NCBI GenBank assembly: GCA_019744775.1
Contig: JAIETZ010000001.1
Span: 744,001-808,000 of the forward strand
Length of the DNA stretch: 64,000 bases
Direction: 5' to 3'
DNA from: Candidatus Obscuribacterales bacterium
Lineage (GTDB): Bacteria; Cyanobacteriota; Vampirovibrionia; Obscuribacterales; Obscuribacteraceae
A program made the translations under genes and the position numbers. Each line of letters starts with the position of its first letter. The stretch's first letter is position 1. The notes beneath the pieces are model-generated. The model saw only the letters and a program-made list of their open reading frames with translations, was not told the origin of the DNA and did no database searches. This document shows positions 9,705 through 18,039 of this stretch, piece by piece.

Positions 9705-10801
9705 TGAGTTCTTTTAAGCAACTCCGAGGTAAAGTTGTCGCCTGGCAAGGCTGGTTCAAATCAACTGTCATTGAAAGCAAGTATTTCAAGATAGTCACGC
9801 GAACTACATGGATAATATCTGCCTGCTACGTCATTTACGCAGGCTATCAGAGCATTCCCTACTACACTCACATAAGCTTCGGCAAAAAGGCATTTGAAAA
9901 CGGTAACTACGACATGGCCGCAAGCGAGTTTCAACTAGCCCTAGAAGAAGCCAAATCAAAGCATTTTTCCGACAACGATCCTCGTCTTGCAAACACCTAT
10001 AACAATCTAGCTGAAGTCTATAGAGTCCAGGGCAGGTTCAAATTAGCTCTTTTAGCTGCGACCAAAGCTTATGAGTTATCCAGAACAAGTCTCAAGCAAC
10101 AGCACCAAGGACGGGTATTTGTTACAACAAATCTCGCCAGCATCAATAAAGACATAGGTCACTACAGTGAATCCGAAAGACTCTATAACGAAGGCTTGCA
10201 AATTTGGCAGAAGGATATTCGTATAAACGAAGACTCTAACCTAGCCAGTATTTACAACGGCATGGCCAAACTAAAAATTGATCAGGGTGACTATAAAGAC
10301 GCACAAGTTTGGCTTGATAAAGCATTCAATATGCGCAAGAAATTGCTTGGTGAAAACGATCACGCAATGGCTCCTTTATTTGATACACGCGGCACAATTG
10401 AAATGAAGCTGGGCAATTATGCACAAGCGGACAAAGATTTTCGCAAAGCCTGGACGCTTGATGAGGCTATCACAGGACGCAATAATGCCGAAGTTGCCGT
10501 TGACCTGGACAATATGGGTGCAATATCAACCAAATTAGGTAAGTACAGCGAAGCTGAAAAATTCCTTCTTGAAGCTGACCAAATTACAAAACCTATCAAG
10601 GGTGAAGGCAGCGTCTTTCGAGGTCGTATTCTAACGAACTTAGGTGAGACTTATATCGCCGCAGGAAGACCGGATTTGGCAATACCTGTACTCGAAAAAG
10701 CATTGACTCTTAGAGAACAATCTCTGGGCAAGTCTCATCCGTACTATGCAATTACTAAAGCTGACCTAGAAAAAGCATACTCCGATAAAGCCAAGAAATA
10801 G
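9704..10801 (+). CDS. Membrane-anchored tetratricopeptide repeat protein
   Basis: 365 residues. A short cytoplasmic N-terminus is followed by one transmembrane segment at ~31-52 (TTWIISACYVIYAGYQSI) and then about six to seven kinesin-light-chain-type TPR units (A.TYNNLAEVYRVQGRF; LASINKDIGHYSESERLYNEGL; NMGAISTKLGKYSEAEKFL; ILTNLGETYIAAGRPDLAIPVLEKAL). TPR arrays bind partner proteins; the partner is unknown. Its ATG overlaps the stop of the c-di-GMP gene (TAATG), implying translational coupling and a possible common pathway. Confidence 0.88.
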   Translation: MSSFKQLRGKVVAWQGWFKSTVIESKYFKIVTRTTWIISACYVIYAGYQSIPYYTHISFGKKAFENGNYDMAASEFQLALEEAKSKHFSDNDPRLANTYNNLAEVYRVQGRFKLALLAATKAYELSRTSLKQQHQGRVFVTTNLASINKDIGHYSESERLYNEGLQIWQKDIRINEDSNLASIYNGMAKLKIDQGDYKDAQVWLDKAFNMRKKLLGENDHAMAPLFDTRGTIEMKLGNYAQADKDFRKAWTLDEAITGRNNAEVAVDLDNMGAISTKLGKYSEAEKFLLEADQITKPIKGEGSVFRGRILTNLGETYIAAGRPDLAIPVLEKALTLREQSLGKSHPYYAITKADLEKAYSDKAKK

Positions 10802-10805
10802 AATC

Positions 10806-11309
10806 TCACTTCCGTGGATTTTTCTTGCGTGTGGATTTCTTGCGCTTTGAGCGCGTCGGGACGAGAGTCTTGGTTTTTGCCGCAACTTTCGCTTTCTTTT
10901 TACGAGGTTTCAGCTTTACCGCGACTTTCTTACCACCAGGCATCAGCTTTCGGTCCTCTTCTGTAGGCTCGCCGAATTCCGCAATGTAAGCTTCTCGTCT
11001 CTTCAGTCGCATGTAATCGCGAAGAACCTTGTTCATCTTCGTCTGATAGCCCTTGCCTGCCATCTGAAAGAAGATCAGTACATCAACATCAACTCGAAAA
11101 CTAATTTGATGTTTGACGGGGCGATAGTGCACTCTTTTCCAGTCACTAAAATCGAATACTTCCGGTATGTCGCTGTAATCAATTTCCTCGTCCGGCATTG
11201 CCTTAAGCGCCTCAAGCTCGGCAATTTCATCAGGGCTTAAGATCCATTCGCTCTCTTTCTCTTTTGTCTGCTTTCCTCGCTGAGATGAGGTGCGTGACTT
11301 CTTGACCAT
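10806..11309 (-). CDS. brnA: BrnA-type antitoxin with long basic tail
   Basis: Antitoxin of the BrnT/BrnA type II system; binds toxin and represses its own promoter. 167 residues from ATG 11309, which has GGAGAGGA upstream. The family core is residues ~60-115: RPVKHQISFRVDVDVLIFFQ, GKGYQTKMNKVLRDYM, i.e. a ribbon-helix-helix DNA-binding unit. Usual BrnA proteins are ~90-110 residues; here ~40 C-terminal residues form a Lys/Arg-rich, histone-like tail (VKLKPRKKKAKVAAKTKT ... SKRKKSTRKK). The start lies inside brnT (80-base overlap), with toxin gene first, the typical brnTA order. The core assignment is good; the tail is unusual. Confidence 0.85.
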   Translation of the reverse strand: MVKKSRTSSQRGKQTKEKESEWILSPDEIAELEALKAMPDEEIDYSDIPEVFDFSDWKRVHYRPVKHQISFRVDVDVLIFFQMAGKGYQTKMNKVLRDYMRLKRREAYIAEFGEPTEEDRKLMPGGKKVAVKLKPRKKKAKVAAKTKTLVPTRSKRKKSTRKKNPRK

Positions 11310-11541
11310 CTTCGTTTTTCCTCTCCGTGTACACCACAAATAGTATTAAGCCCCTTGCCAATCCAATTGTTTCCCAACGCTCCTCATCGTCGTAACTTCC
11401 GTTGAAGGCGATCGTCCTAAGTGTGTCGAAAAATACTAACGCTGCTTTCTCAAAATGGATATGGTGCTTGTTAAAATTTGACCGTCCTTTGTCGTAATCG
11501 TATTGGAAGCGCAACCCATTGAGCATGAACTGAATAATCAC
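11230..11541 (-). CDS. brnT: BrnT-type ribonuclease toxin (DUF497)
   Basis: RNase toxin of the RelE-like superfamily that inhibits translation. 103 residues. Family landmarks: FQYDYDKGRSNFNKHHIHFEKA (split here as the N-terminal F-x-x-D..K...N..KH..F block), DDEERWETIGLA, ILFVVYTER and the C-terminal HLISARKADKRERE, which carries the conserved Arg residues. GTG at 11541 is taken as start; ATG at 11526 also fits, as neither has a clear ribosome site. A TATAAT box (11553-11558 on the plus strand) sits only ~12 bases upstream, so the message would be nearly leaderless. Confidence 0.88.
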   Translation of the reverse strand: MIIQFMLNGLRFQYDYDKGRSNFNKHHIHFEKAALVFFDTLRTIAFNGSYDDEERWETIGLARGLILFVVYTERKNEDGQEVTHLISARKADKRERERMDLKP

Positions 11542-11552
11542 TACTTACATTC

Positions 11553-11558
11553 ATTATA
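11553..11558 (-). promoter_or_regulatory. -10 box of the brnTA promoter
   Basis: Reads TATAAT on the minus strand. No good -35 hexamer is visible 17 bases upstream; that position is occupied by the palindrome at 11570-11589, consistent with operator control. Confidence 0.6.
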
Positions 11559-11569
11559 CATGACAACCC

Positions 11570-11589
11570 AAAATTGTATATACAATTTT
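11570..11589. promoter_or_regulatory. Perfect 20-bp palindrome, putative BrnA operator
   Basis: AAAATTGTATATACAATTTT is a perfect inverted repeat, directly upstream of the brnTA -10 box, with a further TTGTATAC half-site beside it (11586-11593). BrnA proteins autorepress their operon (known for the family), so this is the obvious operator candidate; binding is inferred. Confidence 0.65.
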
Positions 11590-11754
11590 GTATACACAGC
11601 CTAAATTGCCACGCCACAATGCCTCCCTACTCTATAGACGGAATTACCCCCTAAAAAGTTCAAAGAAAGCCAATGCTGACAACCCAGGTTTAATCTAACG
11701 GTATAATTTGGGTTCTATATAGCTCGCCCATCTACTCTATTAAAGGGGTTTCAG

Positions 11755-13218
11755 ATGTCTCTTCAGCAAACACAAGATCCGCAATTGGCACGTGGCAACA
11801 GCAAGTCTATTGCCGTTATAAACCCTGCTACAGAAGAGGTATTGGACGAGGTAGCCCGTCAGACCGCCGACGACGCTAATAAGCTTGTAGCGAAGGCTAA
11901 GGAGGCATTTAGCACTTGGCGCCGCACTCCGGCTAATGCGCGTTGCCACATGATGCACGAAGCTGCCGCCAAGATGCGTGAGCATAAGGACGAGATTATT
12001 CGGCTTTTGACTCTAGAGCAAGGCAAGCCTGTCCCGGAAAACGAAGAAGAGTTTGAGTGGCTGACAAACACATTTGACTATTACGCTGAATTGGGACGTC
12101 ACGAGCGCGGGCGCGTATTGCCTTCAGGTGAATACTCCCAGCTCAACATGGTTATCAAAGAGCCATACGGTGTTGCCGCATGTATCATTCCTTGGAACTA
12201 TCCTTTGCTTCTAATGGCATGGAAAGTTGCTCCTGCTCTTGCTGCAGGCAACACGGTCATTATCAAACCAAGTGAACTGACACCACTATCCAGTCTCTAC
12301 ATTCAAAAGCATTGCTTCGATCATTTCCCTGAAGGTGTAGTCAGCACCATAACCGGATACGGCAATGAAGTTGCTGAACCACTAGTCTTGAATCCGGATG
12401 TTCCAGTAATTGCCTTCACCGGCAGTTTACAAATTGGTCAACGCATCGCATCACTCGCTGCACCGATGATGAAGAAATTGCACTTAGAATTAGGCGGCAA
12501 AGACGCATTCATTATCGCCGAAGATGCAGATCCGGAATTGGCAGCTAAGGCACTTGCTTATGCAGCTCTTACAAACGCCGGACAAGTCTGCACATCTACT
12601 GAGCGTGTCTATCTACCAAAATCAAAAGCGCCGGCATTTACAGAAGCGCTTCTCACTCACGTAAAGAGCCTTAGACTCGGAGCCGGAATTGAATCAACAA
12701 CTGATATGGGACCAATGATTGGCGCCTCTTATCGCGAAAAGGTAATGAAGCATGTTGATGAAGCTGTCGGCAAAGGCGCCAAAGTTTTGACTGGCGGCAA
12801 TATTCCCAAGCACCTGTCCAAAGGCTACTTCTACGAGCCGACAGTAATTGCCAATGTCGATCATTCAATGCTCATCATGAAAGAAGAGACATTTGGACCA
12901 ACTATTCCAATCATGGAATATAAAACATTCGATGAAGCTATCGCTTTAGCTAACGATTGTGTATTCGGTTTAGGCGCATGTCTATTGAGCAGCGACCCAC
13001 TCAAAGCAAAACTCTTCCTCGAAGAAGTTAAAGCCGGCACAATCTGGATAAACGATCCGCTAACTGACAATTACGCCGGACCATTCGGCGGCATGAAGAT
13101 GAGCGGCGGCGCTCGAGAACTTGGTCAAGAAGGGCTCGACGAATTCCGCGAGACAAAACATGTCCACTGGGAATTCAAAACCGAAGCCAAATCTTGGTGG
13201 TATCCCTACGGACAATAA
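11755..13218 (+). CDS. NAD(P)-dependent aldehyde dehydrogenase
   Basis: ALDH superfamily enzyme oxidising an aldehyde to the acid, cytoplasmic. 487 residues, normal length. NAD-binding blocks IIPWNYPLLLMAWKVAPALAAG and IIKPSELTP; catalytic Glu245 in HLELGGKD and catalytic Cys279 in NAGQVCTSTER; C-terminal KMSGGARELGQEGLDEF. The KMSG.GRE/GLEE-type end and overall pattern resemble betaine-aldehyde/medium-chain ALDHs, but the substrate cannot be decided. ATG follows AAAGGGGTTTCAG. A TATAAT at 11702-11707 with CTGACA 20 bases upstream is a weak promoter candidate. Stands alone on this strand. Confidence 0.93.
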   Translation: MSLQQTQDPQLARGNSKSIAVINPATEEVLDEVARQTADDANKLVAKAKEAFSTWRRTPANARCHMMHEAAAKMREHKDEIIRLLTLEQGKPVPENEEEFEWLTNTFDYYAELGRHERGRVLPSGEYSQLNMVIKEPYGVAACIIPWNYPLLLMAWKVAPALAAGNTVIIKPSELTPLSSLYIQKHCFDHFPEGVVSTITGYGNEVAEPLVLNPDVPVIAFTGSLQIGQRIASLAAPMMKKLHLELGGKDAFIIAEDADPELAAKALAYAALTNAGQVCTSTERVYLPKSKAPAFTEALLTHVKSLRLGAGIESTTDMGPMIGASYREKVMKHVDEAVGKGAKVLTGGNIPKHLSKGYFYEPTVIANVDHSMLIMKEETFGPTIPIMEYKTFDEAIALANDCVFGLGACLLSSDPLKAKLFLEEVKAGTIWINDPLTDNYAGPFGGMKMSGGARELGQEGLDEFRETKHVHWEFKTEAKSWWYPYGQ

Positions 13219-13224
13219 TGTTCG

Positions 13225-13812
13225 TTACTGATCGTTAGAAGTTTGAGACTCGGGCTCTGCAGGAGCTGGAGCTGATGCCTTCTTCTTGCCGAAGTGCGGC
13301 ATTCCGAATCTGGATTTCTTCTCTTTCTTTTCAGCCTTTTGTTCTTTGGCTGGTTCAGGCTTGGCTGCTTCTGACGAAGTGGCATCTGCTACAGTCGCTT
13401 CTTGCGTAGTCTCCGACTTTAGCTGCTCACCTGGCAATGGGAACGGATTGTTGGCATTCAATTCACCAAATGTGCGCTCGCCAATTTGTTTAAATATCAT
13501 GCCTTTCTTGAATTCTTTGTCGTTGCCTGTTTTCTTACCGTGGTCCATCATAGATGTACCCTTATCGATAAGCGCTTTGGCATGCTTGATGCTGTCGCGG
13601 TACTTATGTTGCATGCGCTTTTCGTCATCGGTAAAATCACCGGCTTTGAAATTACTGGGATCGGCTCCAGCTTGATTCAATGCGCTTTCAGCGGCACCTG
13701 TGCCTGGGATCATGCTTGGCTGACCGTTGAATATATCGCCGGGGGCTTGAGCAAATGCCGGGCTGCCGACGATAGCTGCTAACACTACAGCTGTAAGACT
13801 TACTTTGTTCAT
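13225..13812 (-). CDS. Secreted protein of unknown function
   Basis: 195 residues. The ATG at 13812 has GAGGAAA upstream and opens a typical signal peptide (NKVSLTAVVLAAIVGSPAFA, cleavage likely after AFA). The mature part has a mostly helical stretch (~residues 50-115, DDEKRMQHKYRDSIKHAKAL) and a C-terminal ~70 residues that are low-complexity Ala/Pro/Glu/Lys. No family recognised. It lies 26 bases after gatA on the same strand, so may be cotranscribed with it. Confidence 0.8.
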   Translation of the reverse strand: MNKVSLTAVVLAAIVGSPAFAQAPGDIFNGQPSMIPGTGAAESALNQAGADPSNFKAGDFTDDEKRMQHKYRDSIKHAKALIDKGTSMMDHGKKTGNDKEFKKGMIFKQIGERTFGELNANNPFPLPGEQLKSETTQEATVADATSSEAAKPEPAKEQKAEKKEKKSRFGMPHFGKKKASAPAPAEPESQTSNDQ

Positions 13813-13838
13813 AGAACTATTTCCTCGCAAATACAAGT

Positions 13839-15323
13839 TCAGGATGCTGTTACTTTTGACAGCATCGGTGAAAGACGTTTGTGAAACTCAGTGGCATTTT
13901 CAAAAGCATGCGCAGCATTCAATAGCTTTGCATCGGATAGCGCCGGACCTAATAATTGAAGTCCAATCGGCAATCCGTTTTTGTCGAAACCACATGGTAA
14001 GGAAATTCCCGGAATCCCAGCCAAGTTGGCAGGAATTGTCGCAATGTCTGAAAGATACATGCTCAACGGGTCTGATGTTTTGGAACCAAATTCAAAAGCT
14101 GTAGATGGTGCAGTCGGACAAATGACAAGATCAAACTTGGCAAATGCTTTATCGAAATCTTCTTTGATGAGCCTGCGCACTTGCTGGGCTTTCTTGTAGT
14201 AGGCATCGTAATAGCCCGAGCTCAGTGCAAATGTGCCAAGCATGATGCGGCGTTTTACTTCAGCGCCTAGACCTTCTTGGCGCGTCTTGTAATACATAGA
14301 AAGAATGTCTTTTGCTTCCTTATTCCGGTGACCATATTTCACGCCATCGTAGCGAGCCAAGTTTGCTGAAGCTTCTGCTGTTGCAAGCAAGTAATAAACA
14401 GGAAGCGCATGTTTGAAATTCGGCATTGATACTTCTTCAACTTGGGCTCCGAGCTTTCTATAAGTTTCCGCAGCGGCAGCAATTGACTCTTTGACTTCAG
14501 CTTCAATTCCTTCGGCAAGAAATTCTTTGATAACGGCAATTTTCATGCCCGAAATATTGCCTGTCAGCGCAGCAACAAAATCAGGTGCTGCTTGCTGGAT
14601 AGATGTCGAATCATTTGCGTCATGTCCTGCAATTGTTGAAAGAACGTGGGCAACATCTTCAACTGATCTACCAAACGGTCCTATTTGATCGAGACTGGAA
14701 GCGAATGCCACTAAACCAAATCTTGAAACCATGCCGTATGTCGGTTTCATACCGACTACGCCACAAAACGATGCCGGCTGTCTAATTGAGCCGCCGGTAT
14801 CAGAACCAAGTGAGACAACTGAAAATCCAGCTGCCACTGCTGCTGCTGATCCACCTGAAGATCCACCAGGAACAGTCTTAGTATTCCATGGATTTCTCGT
14901 TAGTTTATTTGCAGAGTTTTCAGTCGATGAACCCATAGCAAATTCATCCATGTTGGTTTTGCCGACAGGCAATGCACCGGCTTGTAAAAGTTTGTTTGCG
15001 ACAGTTGCATCATATGGTGGCACAAAGTCAGCCAATATTTTGCTTGAGCAAGTTGTCTTGTAGTCTTTGATGCAAATGTTGTCTTTGATAGCAATAGGAA
15101 TGCCGGCCAAGGCAGGCAAACTTCCACCAGATGCCACCAGCTTATCAATTTCGTCTGCTTGCTTTTCAGCCAGCTTTTCAGTCAGGCAATTGAATGCATC
15201 AATCTCTTTTTCATGACGATCGATTTGCTCTTGGTGCGCCTTGAGAATTTCCCGAGCGGAAACCTCTTTGTTCACCAACATCTGCTTTAGCTTGCGGACC
15301 GAAGCCCCGATTAACTCAGTCAT
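13839..15323 (-). CDS. gatA: Glu-tRNA(Gln)/Asp-tRNA(Asn) amidotransferase subunit A
   Basis: Amidase subunit of GatCAB, which converts mis-charged Glu-tRNA(Gln) to Gln-tRNA(Gln). 494 residues. Amidase-signature triad is complete: Lys80 (IAIKDN), cis-Ser155 (GGSSGGSAAAVAAG) and nucleophile Ser179 (GSDTGGSIRQPAS). gatB and gatC are not in the window. It follows fabF by 29 bases on the same strand, so it is probably read through from the fab cluster. ATG start at 15323. Confidence 0.96.
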   Translation of the reverse strand: MTELIGASVRKLKQMLVNKEVSAREILKAHQEQIDRHEKEIDAFNCLTEKLAEKQADEIDKLVASGGSLPALAGIPIAIKDNICIKDYKTTCSSKILADFVPPYDATVANKLLQAGALPVGKTNMDEFAMGSSTENSANKLTRNPWNTKTVPGGSSGGSAAAVAAGFSVVSLGSDTGGSIRQPASFCGVVGMKPTYGMVSRFGLVAFASSLDQIGPFGRSVEDVAHVLSTIAGHDANDSTSIQQAAPDFVAALTGNISGMKIAVIKEFLAEGIEAEVKESIAAAAETYRKLGAQVEEVSMPNFKHALPVYYLLATAEASANLARYDGVKYGHRNKEAKDILSMYYKTRQEGLGAEVKRRIMLGTFALSSGYYDAYYKKAQQVRRLIKEDFDKAFAKFDLVICPTAPSTAFEFGSKTSDPLSMYLSDIATIPANLAGIPGISLPCGFDKNGLPIGLQLLGPALSDAKLLNAAHAFENATEFHKRLSPMLSKVTAS

Positions 15324-15352
15324 TTTTACTCTTAGCTAAACAAGTAAGTAGT

Positions 15353-16606
15353 TTACCCTACATACTTCTTGAATACCAGACTGGCATTGTGTCCGCCGAA
15401 GCCGAAGCTATTCGACATTGCCACATTTACAGGAGTATTCTTGCGCGCTTGGTTGGGCACGTAGTCAAGGTCACATTCAGGATCCGGATTATCCAGGTTG
15501 ATAGTAGGAGGCAAAATGGAATCGTGGATAGCCATGATTGAAGCTATAGCCTCAATAGCTCCAGCGGCGCCAATTAAGTGCCCTGTCATTGACTTGGTTG
15601 AACTAACAGCCAGCTTACGGCTTGTAGCATGGTCTTCGAACACTCGCTTAATAGCAGTCGTCTCAGCACGGTCCCCAAGCGTTGTTGATGTGCCGTGCGC
15701 ATTGACGTAGTTGACGTCTTGCGGCTTTAAATTGGCGTCCTTTAATGCCATTACCATGGCACGCGCTGCGCCTTCGCCATCAGCTGGCGGCTGCACAATG
15801 TCCCAGGCATCGCCCGACAGACCGAACCCAGCAATTTCCGCATAAATATGAGCACCACGCTTTTTAGCGTGACTGAGCGATTCCAGAATAATAATGGCAC
15901 CACCTTCACCCATTACAAATCCATCGCGATCACGATCAAACGGACGGCTTGCTCGTGTTGGATCATCATTGCGGGTTGAAAGTGTTCTTGCTGCAGCAAA
16001 TCCTGCCATACATAGAGTTGTAATCGGTGCTTCGCTGCCGCCTGCAAACATTACATCAGCTTCGCCGCGTTGAATGAATCTGACAGCATCTCCAATTGAG
16101 TTAGCTGATGTTGCACAAGCTGTGACGGTGCAAGAGTTCGGTCCTTTTGCTTTATGCAAAATAGAGATCCAACCAGCGGCCATATTCACGATAAGTGCAG
16201 GCACTGTGAATGGTGAACAGCGATCCGGTCCTTTTTGTAGCAAGACACGAAATTGATTTTCTAAAGTTTGAAAACCACCAGCACCAGAACCGACACAAAC
16301 TCCAACGCGAGTAGGATCTTCTTGATCCATATCCAGCTTCGCATCAGCGACTGCAAGTTTACTTGCTGCAATAGCCATCTGAATAAAACGATCCATACGT
16401 TTCGCTTTTTTGGGATCAACCCACTGCGTTGGATCAAATTCTGTCATTTCAGCTGCAATTTTGCACGCTGATTGTTCCGCTTCCGGAACCAAGGTGACTT
16501 TCCTCACTCCGGATTTACCAGAGACAATTCCATTCCAGAATTCGTCTTTACCAACGCCTACTGCGCAGACTGGACCCAAACCTGTGACTACTACTCTTTC
16601 GTCCAT
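15353..16606 (-). CDS. fabF: 3-oxoacyl-[ACP] synthase II
   Basis: Condensing enzyme of type II fatty-acid elongation. 417 residues from ATG 16606 (MDERVVVTGLGPV). Catalytic triad: Cys164 (TVTACATSANS; the usual TACATG is TACATS here), His in NAHGTSTTLGD, His in SMTGHLIGAAG; the glycine-rich NSFGFGGHNASL near the end. A longer in-frame reading exists upstream but runs through the dispersed repeat and is rejected. The likely ribosome site is the GGAG at the end of that repeat. Follows acpP and fabG in the same direction. Confidence 0.96.
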   Translation of the reverse strand: MDERVVVTGLGPVCAVGVGKDEFWNGIVSGKSGVRKVTLVPEAEQSACKIAAEMTEFDPTQWVDPKKAKRMDRFIQMAIAASKLAVADAKLDMDQEDPTRVGVCVGSGAGGFQTLENQFRVLLQKGPDRCSPFTVPALIVNMAAGWISILHKAKGPNSCTVTACATSANSIGDAVRFIQRGEADVMFAGGSEAPITTLCMAGFAAARTLSTRNDDPTRASRPFDRDRDGFVMGEGGAIIILESLSHAKKRGAHIYAEIAGFGLSGDAWDIVQPPADGEGAARAMVMALKDANLKPQDVNYVNAHGTSTTLGDRAETTAIKRVFEDHATSRKLAVSSTKSMTGHLIGAAGAIEAIASIMAIHDSILPPTINLDNPDPECDLDYVPNQARKNTPVNVAMSNSFGFGGHNASLVFKKYVG

Positions 16607-16614
16607 AATTTTTA

Positions 16615-16684
16615 TAACGCTCCGGTTCCGCTTCGCTACACCTTCGCTAAGCCTTCCGGCACTCCTTATTTGCTTCGCTTCTTG
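16615..16684 (-). repeat. Dispersed intergenic repeat, copy 2 (upstream of fabF)
   Basis: Same family as 4911-5006 but shorter: it lacks the central ~28 bases. On the minus strand it reads AAGCGAAGCAAA, then TGCCGGAAGGCTTAGCGAAGG, then AACCGGAGCGTTATAAA, ending 13 bases (after GGAG) from the fabF ATG. Confidence 0.7.
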
Positions 16685-16700
16685 TGGTTCAACTACCAAA

Positions 16701-16733
16701 CACACGGCCTCATTTTTGCGATGAGGCCGTGTG
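16701..16733. terminator. Strong hairpin between acpP and fabF
   Basis: Perfect 13-bp stem CACACGGCCTCAT / ATGAGGCCGTGTG with a 7-base loop. On the minus (transcribed) strand it is followed by TTTGGT only, so it may be a partial terminator or an mRNA-stabilising 3' end for acpP rather than a full stop. Confidence 0.7.
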
Positions 16734-16756
16734 CGAATTATGGTGTCATTAACTGC

Positions 16757-16996
16757 CTAGATGTGGGCAGAGATGTACTTAACTGCTTCACCAACGGTGG
16801 TGATCTTTTCGGCATCTTCATCAGGAATTTCGCAACCGAATTCTTCCTCAAGAGCCATTACCAACTCTACTGTATCCAATGAGTCAGCACCCAGGTCTTG
16901 AGTGAAGCTAGCTTCCATGGTTACTTCGTCAGCATTGACGTTAAGTTGAGCAACTGTGACTTTCTTTACGCGCTCGAATGCTTCCTTCTCTTCCAT
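16757..16996 (-). CDS. acpP: Acyl carrier protein
   Basis: Carries growing acyl chains on 4'-phosphopantetheine. 79 residues, acidic, with the attachment site Ser39 in [15 protein letters not shown] and the usual C-terminal [15 protein letters not shown]. It lies between fabG and fabF, the standard fab cluster order. Ribosome site unremarkable. Confidence 0.97.
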   Translation of the reverse strand: MEEKEAFERVKKVTVAQLNVNADEVTMEASFTQDLGADSLDTVELVMALEEEFGCEIPDEDAEKITTVGEAVKYISAHI

Positions 16997-17159
16997 TGGT
17001 TCTTAAAACCCCCTTATGTCCGTCCGAAAATTTGTTGCGGATTGCTCTATAGCAACCCTGGTTCGCTCTTTAACAGAGGCTCAATAGGATAGCATGCCCT
17101 AAGGCTCTGTAGTCACACTCTGAAACCATCGTTCACAAACCGATGAAATAGGCGCCAGC

Positions 17160-17939
17160 TTAGATATACAAGCCCCCATCGACCTTAATTACCTGACCTG
17201 TAACGTACTCTGCCGGTCCGGCAAAAAATGCCACGGCTCTGGCGATGTCCTCTGGAGTGCCCATTCTGCCTAGCGGAATGTGCTCTACAACTTTGCTTAT
17301 TTTTTCCTCACCAAGTGCCTTAGTCATGTCAGTTGCAATAAATCCTGGAGCAACTGCATTGCAGGTTATGTTTCGTGAAGCGTATTCACGAGCAATGGTC
17401 TTGGTGAATCCGATTAAACCGGCTTTAGCTGCGGCATAGTTGGCTTGACCAGCATTGCCGTGAACACCAGTTGTTGAGGCAATATTGATGATGCGACCAA
17501 AACGCTGCTTGGACATAGCCTTGAGTACAGGCTTTGTGACTTTGAAAGCGGAGGTCAGGTTTGTATCGATGACTGCCTGCCAGTTTTCTTCGGTCATACG
17601 TATAAATAGATCGTCGCGGGTAATACCGGCGTTATTTACAAGGATGTCGATACGTCCCCAGGTGTTAAGAACCGTTTCAACCATCTTCTCAATGCTGTCC
17701 GCTTGAGTAACGTTACATGGCACGCCAATTACATCTCCGCCTTCTGCCTTAAGCTCTTGAGCAGTTGTTTTGGTTGTTTCTTCGTTAATATCGGTAATGA
17801 CGATTTTGGCGCCTTGCTTCATCATCAAGGTAGCGATAGCTCTACCAATGCCGCGTCCTGAGCCGGTTACGATGGCAACCTTGTCATCCAGCATTCCCAT
17901 TTTTGTGGTTCCTTCTTTTGTGGCCGTATTAGTCTGCAT
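17160..17939 (-). CDS. fabG: 3-oxoacyl-[ACP] reductase
   Basis: NADPH-dependent reduction of 3-oxoacyl-ACP in fatty-acid synthesis. Short-chain dehydrogenase with TGSGRGIGRAIA (cofactor loop), NNAGITRD, the Ser of NIASTTGVHG, and YAAAKAG (Tyr-Lys pair), ending VTGQVIKVDGGLYI. Two starts are possible: ATG 17939 (259 residues, GAGGG ribosome site) and ATG 17900 (246 residues, AAGGA site, closer to family length MGMLDDKVAIV). I keep the longer one because its site is stronger; the 13 extra residues look unstructured. First gene of fabG-acpP-fabF. Confidence 0.95.
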   Translation of the reverse strand: MQTNTATKEGTTKMGMLDDKVAIVTGSGRGIGRAIATLMMKQGAKIVITDINEETTKTTAQELKAEGGDVIGVPCNVTQADSIEKMVETVLNTWGRIDILVNNAGITRDDLFIRMTEENWQAVIDTNLTSAFKVTKPVLKAMSKQRFGRIINIASTTGVHGNAGQANYAAAKAGLIGFTKTIAREYASRNITCNAVAPGFIATDMTKALGEEKISKVVEHIPLGRMGTPEDIARAVAFFAGPAEYVTGQVIKVDGGLYI

Positions 17940-18039
17940 AAATATCCCTCTACCGCTTAAAAATGCGCGAATAGACGATTTAACTAGTTCTTGAGCGTTC
18001 TGTCTTTAAAGATTTATATAAGGACGTCAATTCGGGACG

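Noticed and set aside
11675-11707. CTGACA ... TATAAT before the aldehyde dehydrogenase as a firm promoter
   Set aside because: The spacer is 20 bases, outside the normal range; mentioned only as weak.
13286-13675. 129-codon plus-strand ORF antisense to the secreted protein gene
   Set aside because: Composition mirrors the Lys/Glu/Ala codons of the real gene; the minus strand has the signal peptide and the GAGGAAA site.
16607-16705. 33-codon N-terminal extension of fabF in frame
   Set aside because: It is the translation of the dispersed repeat and part of the hairpin; the FabF core starts at MDERVVVTG, ATG 16606.
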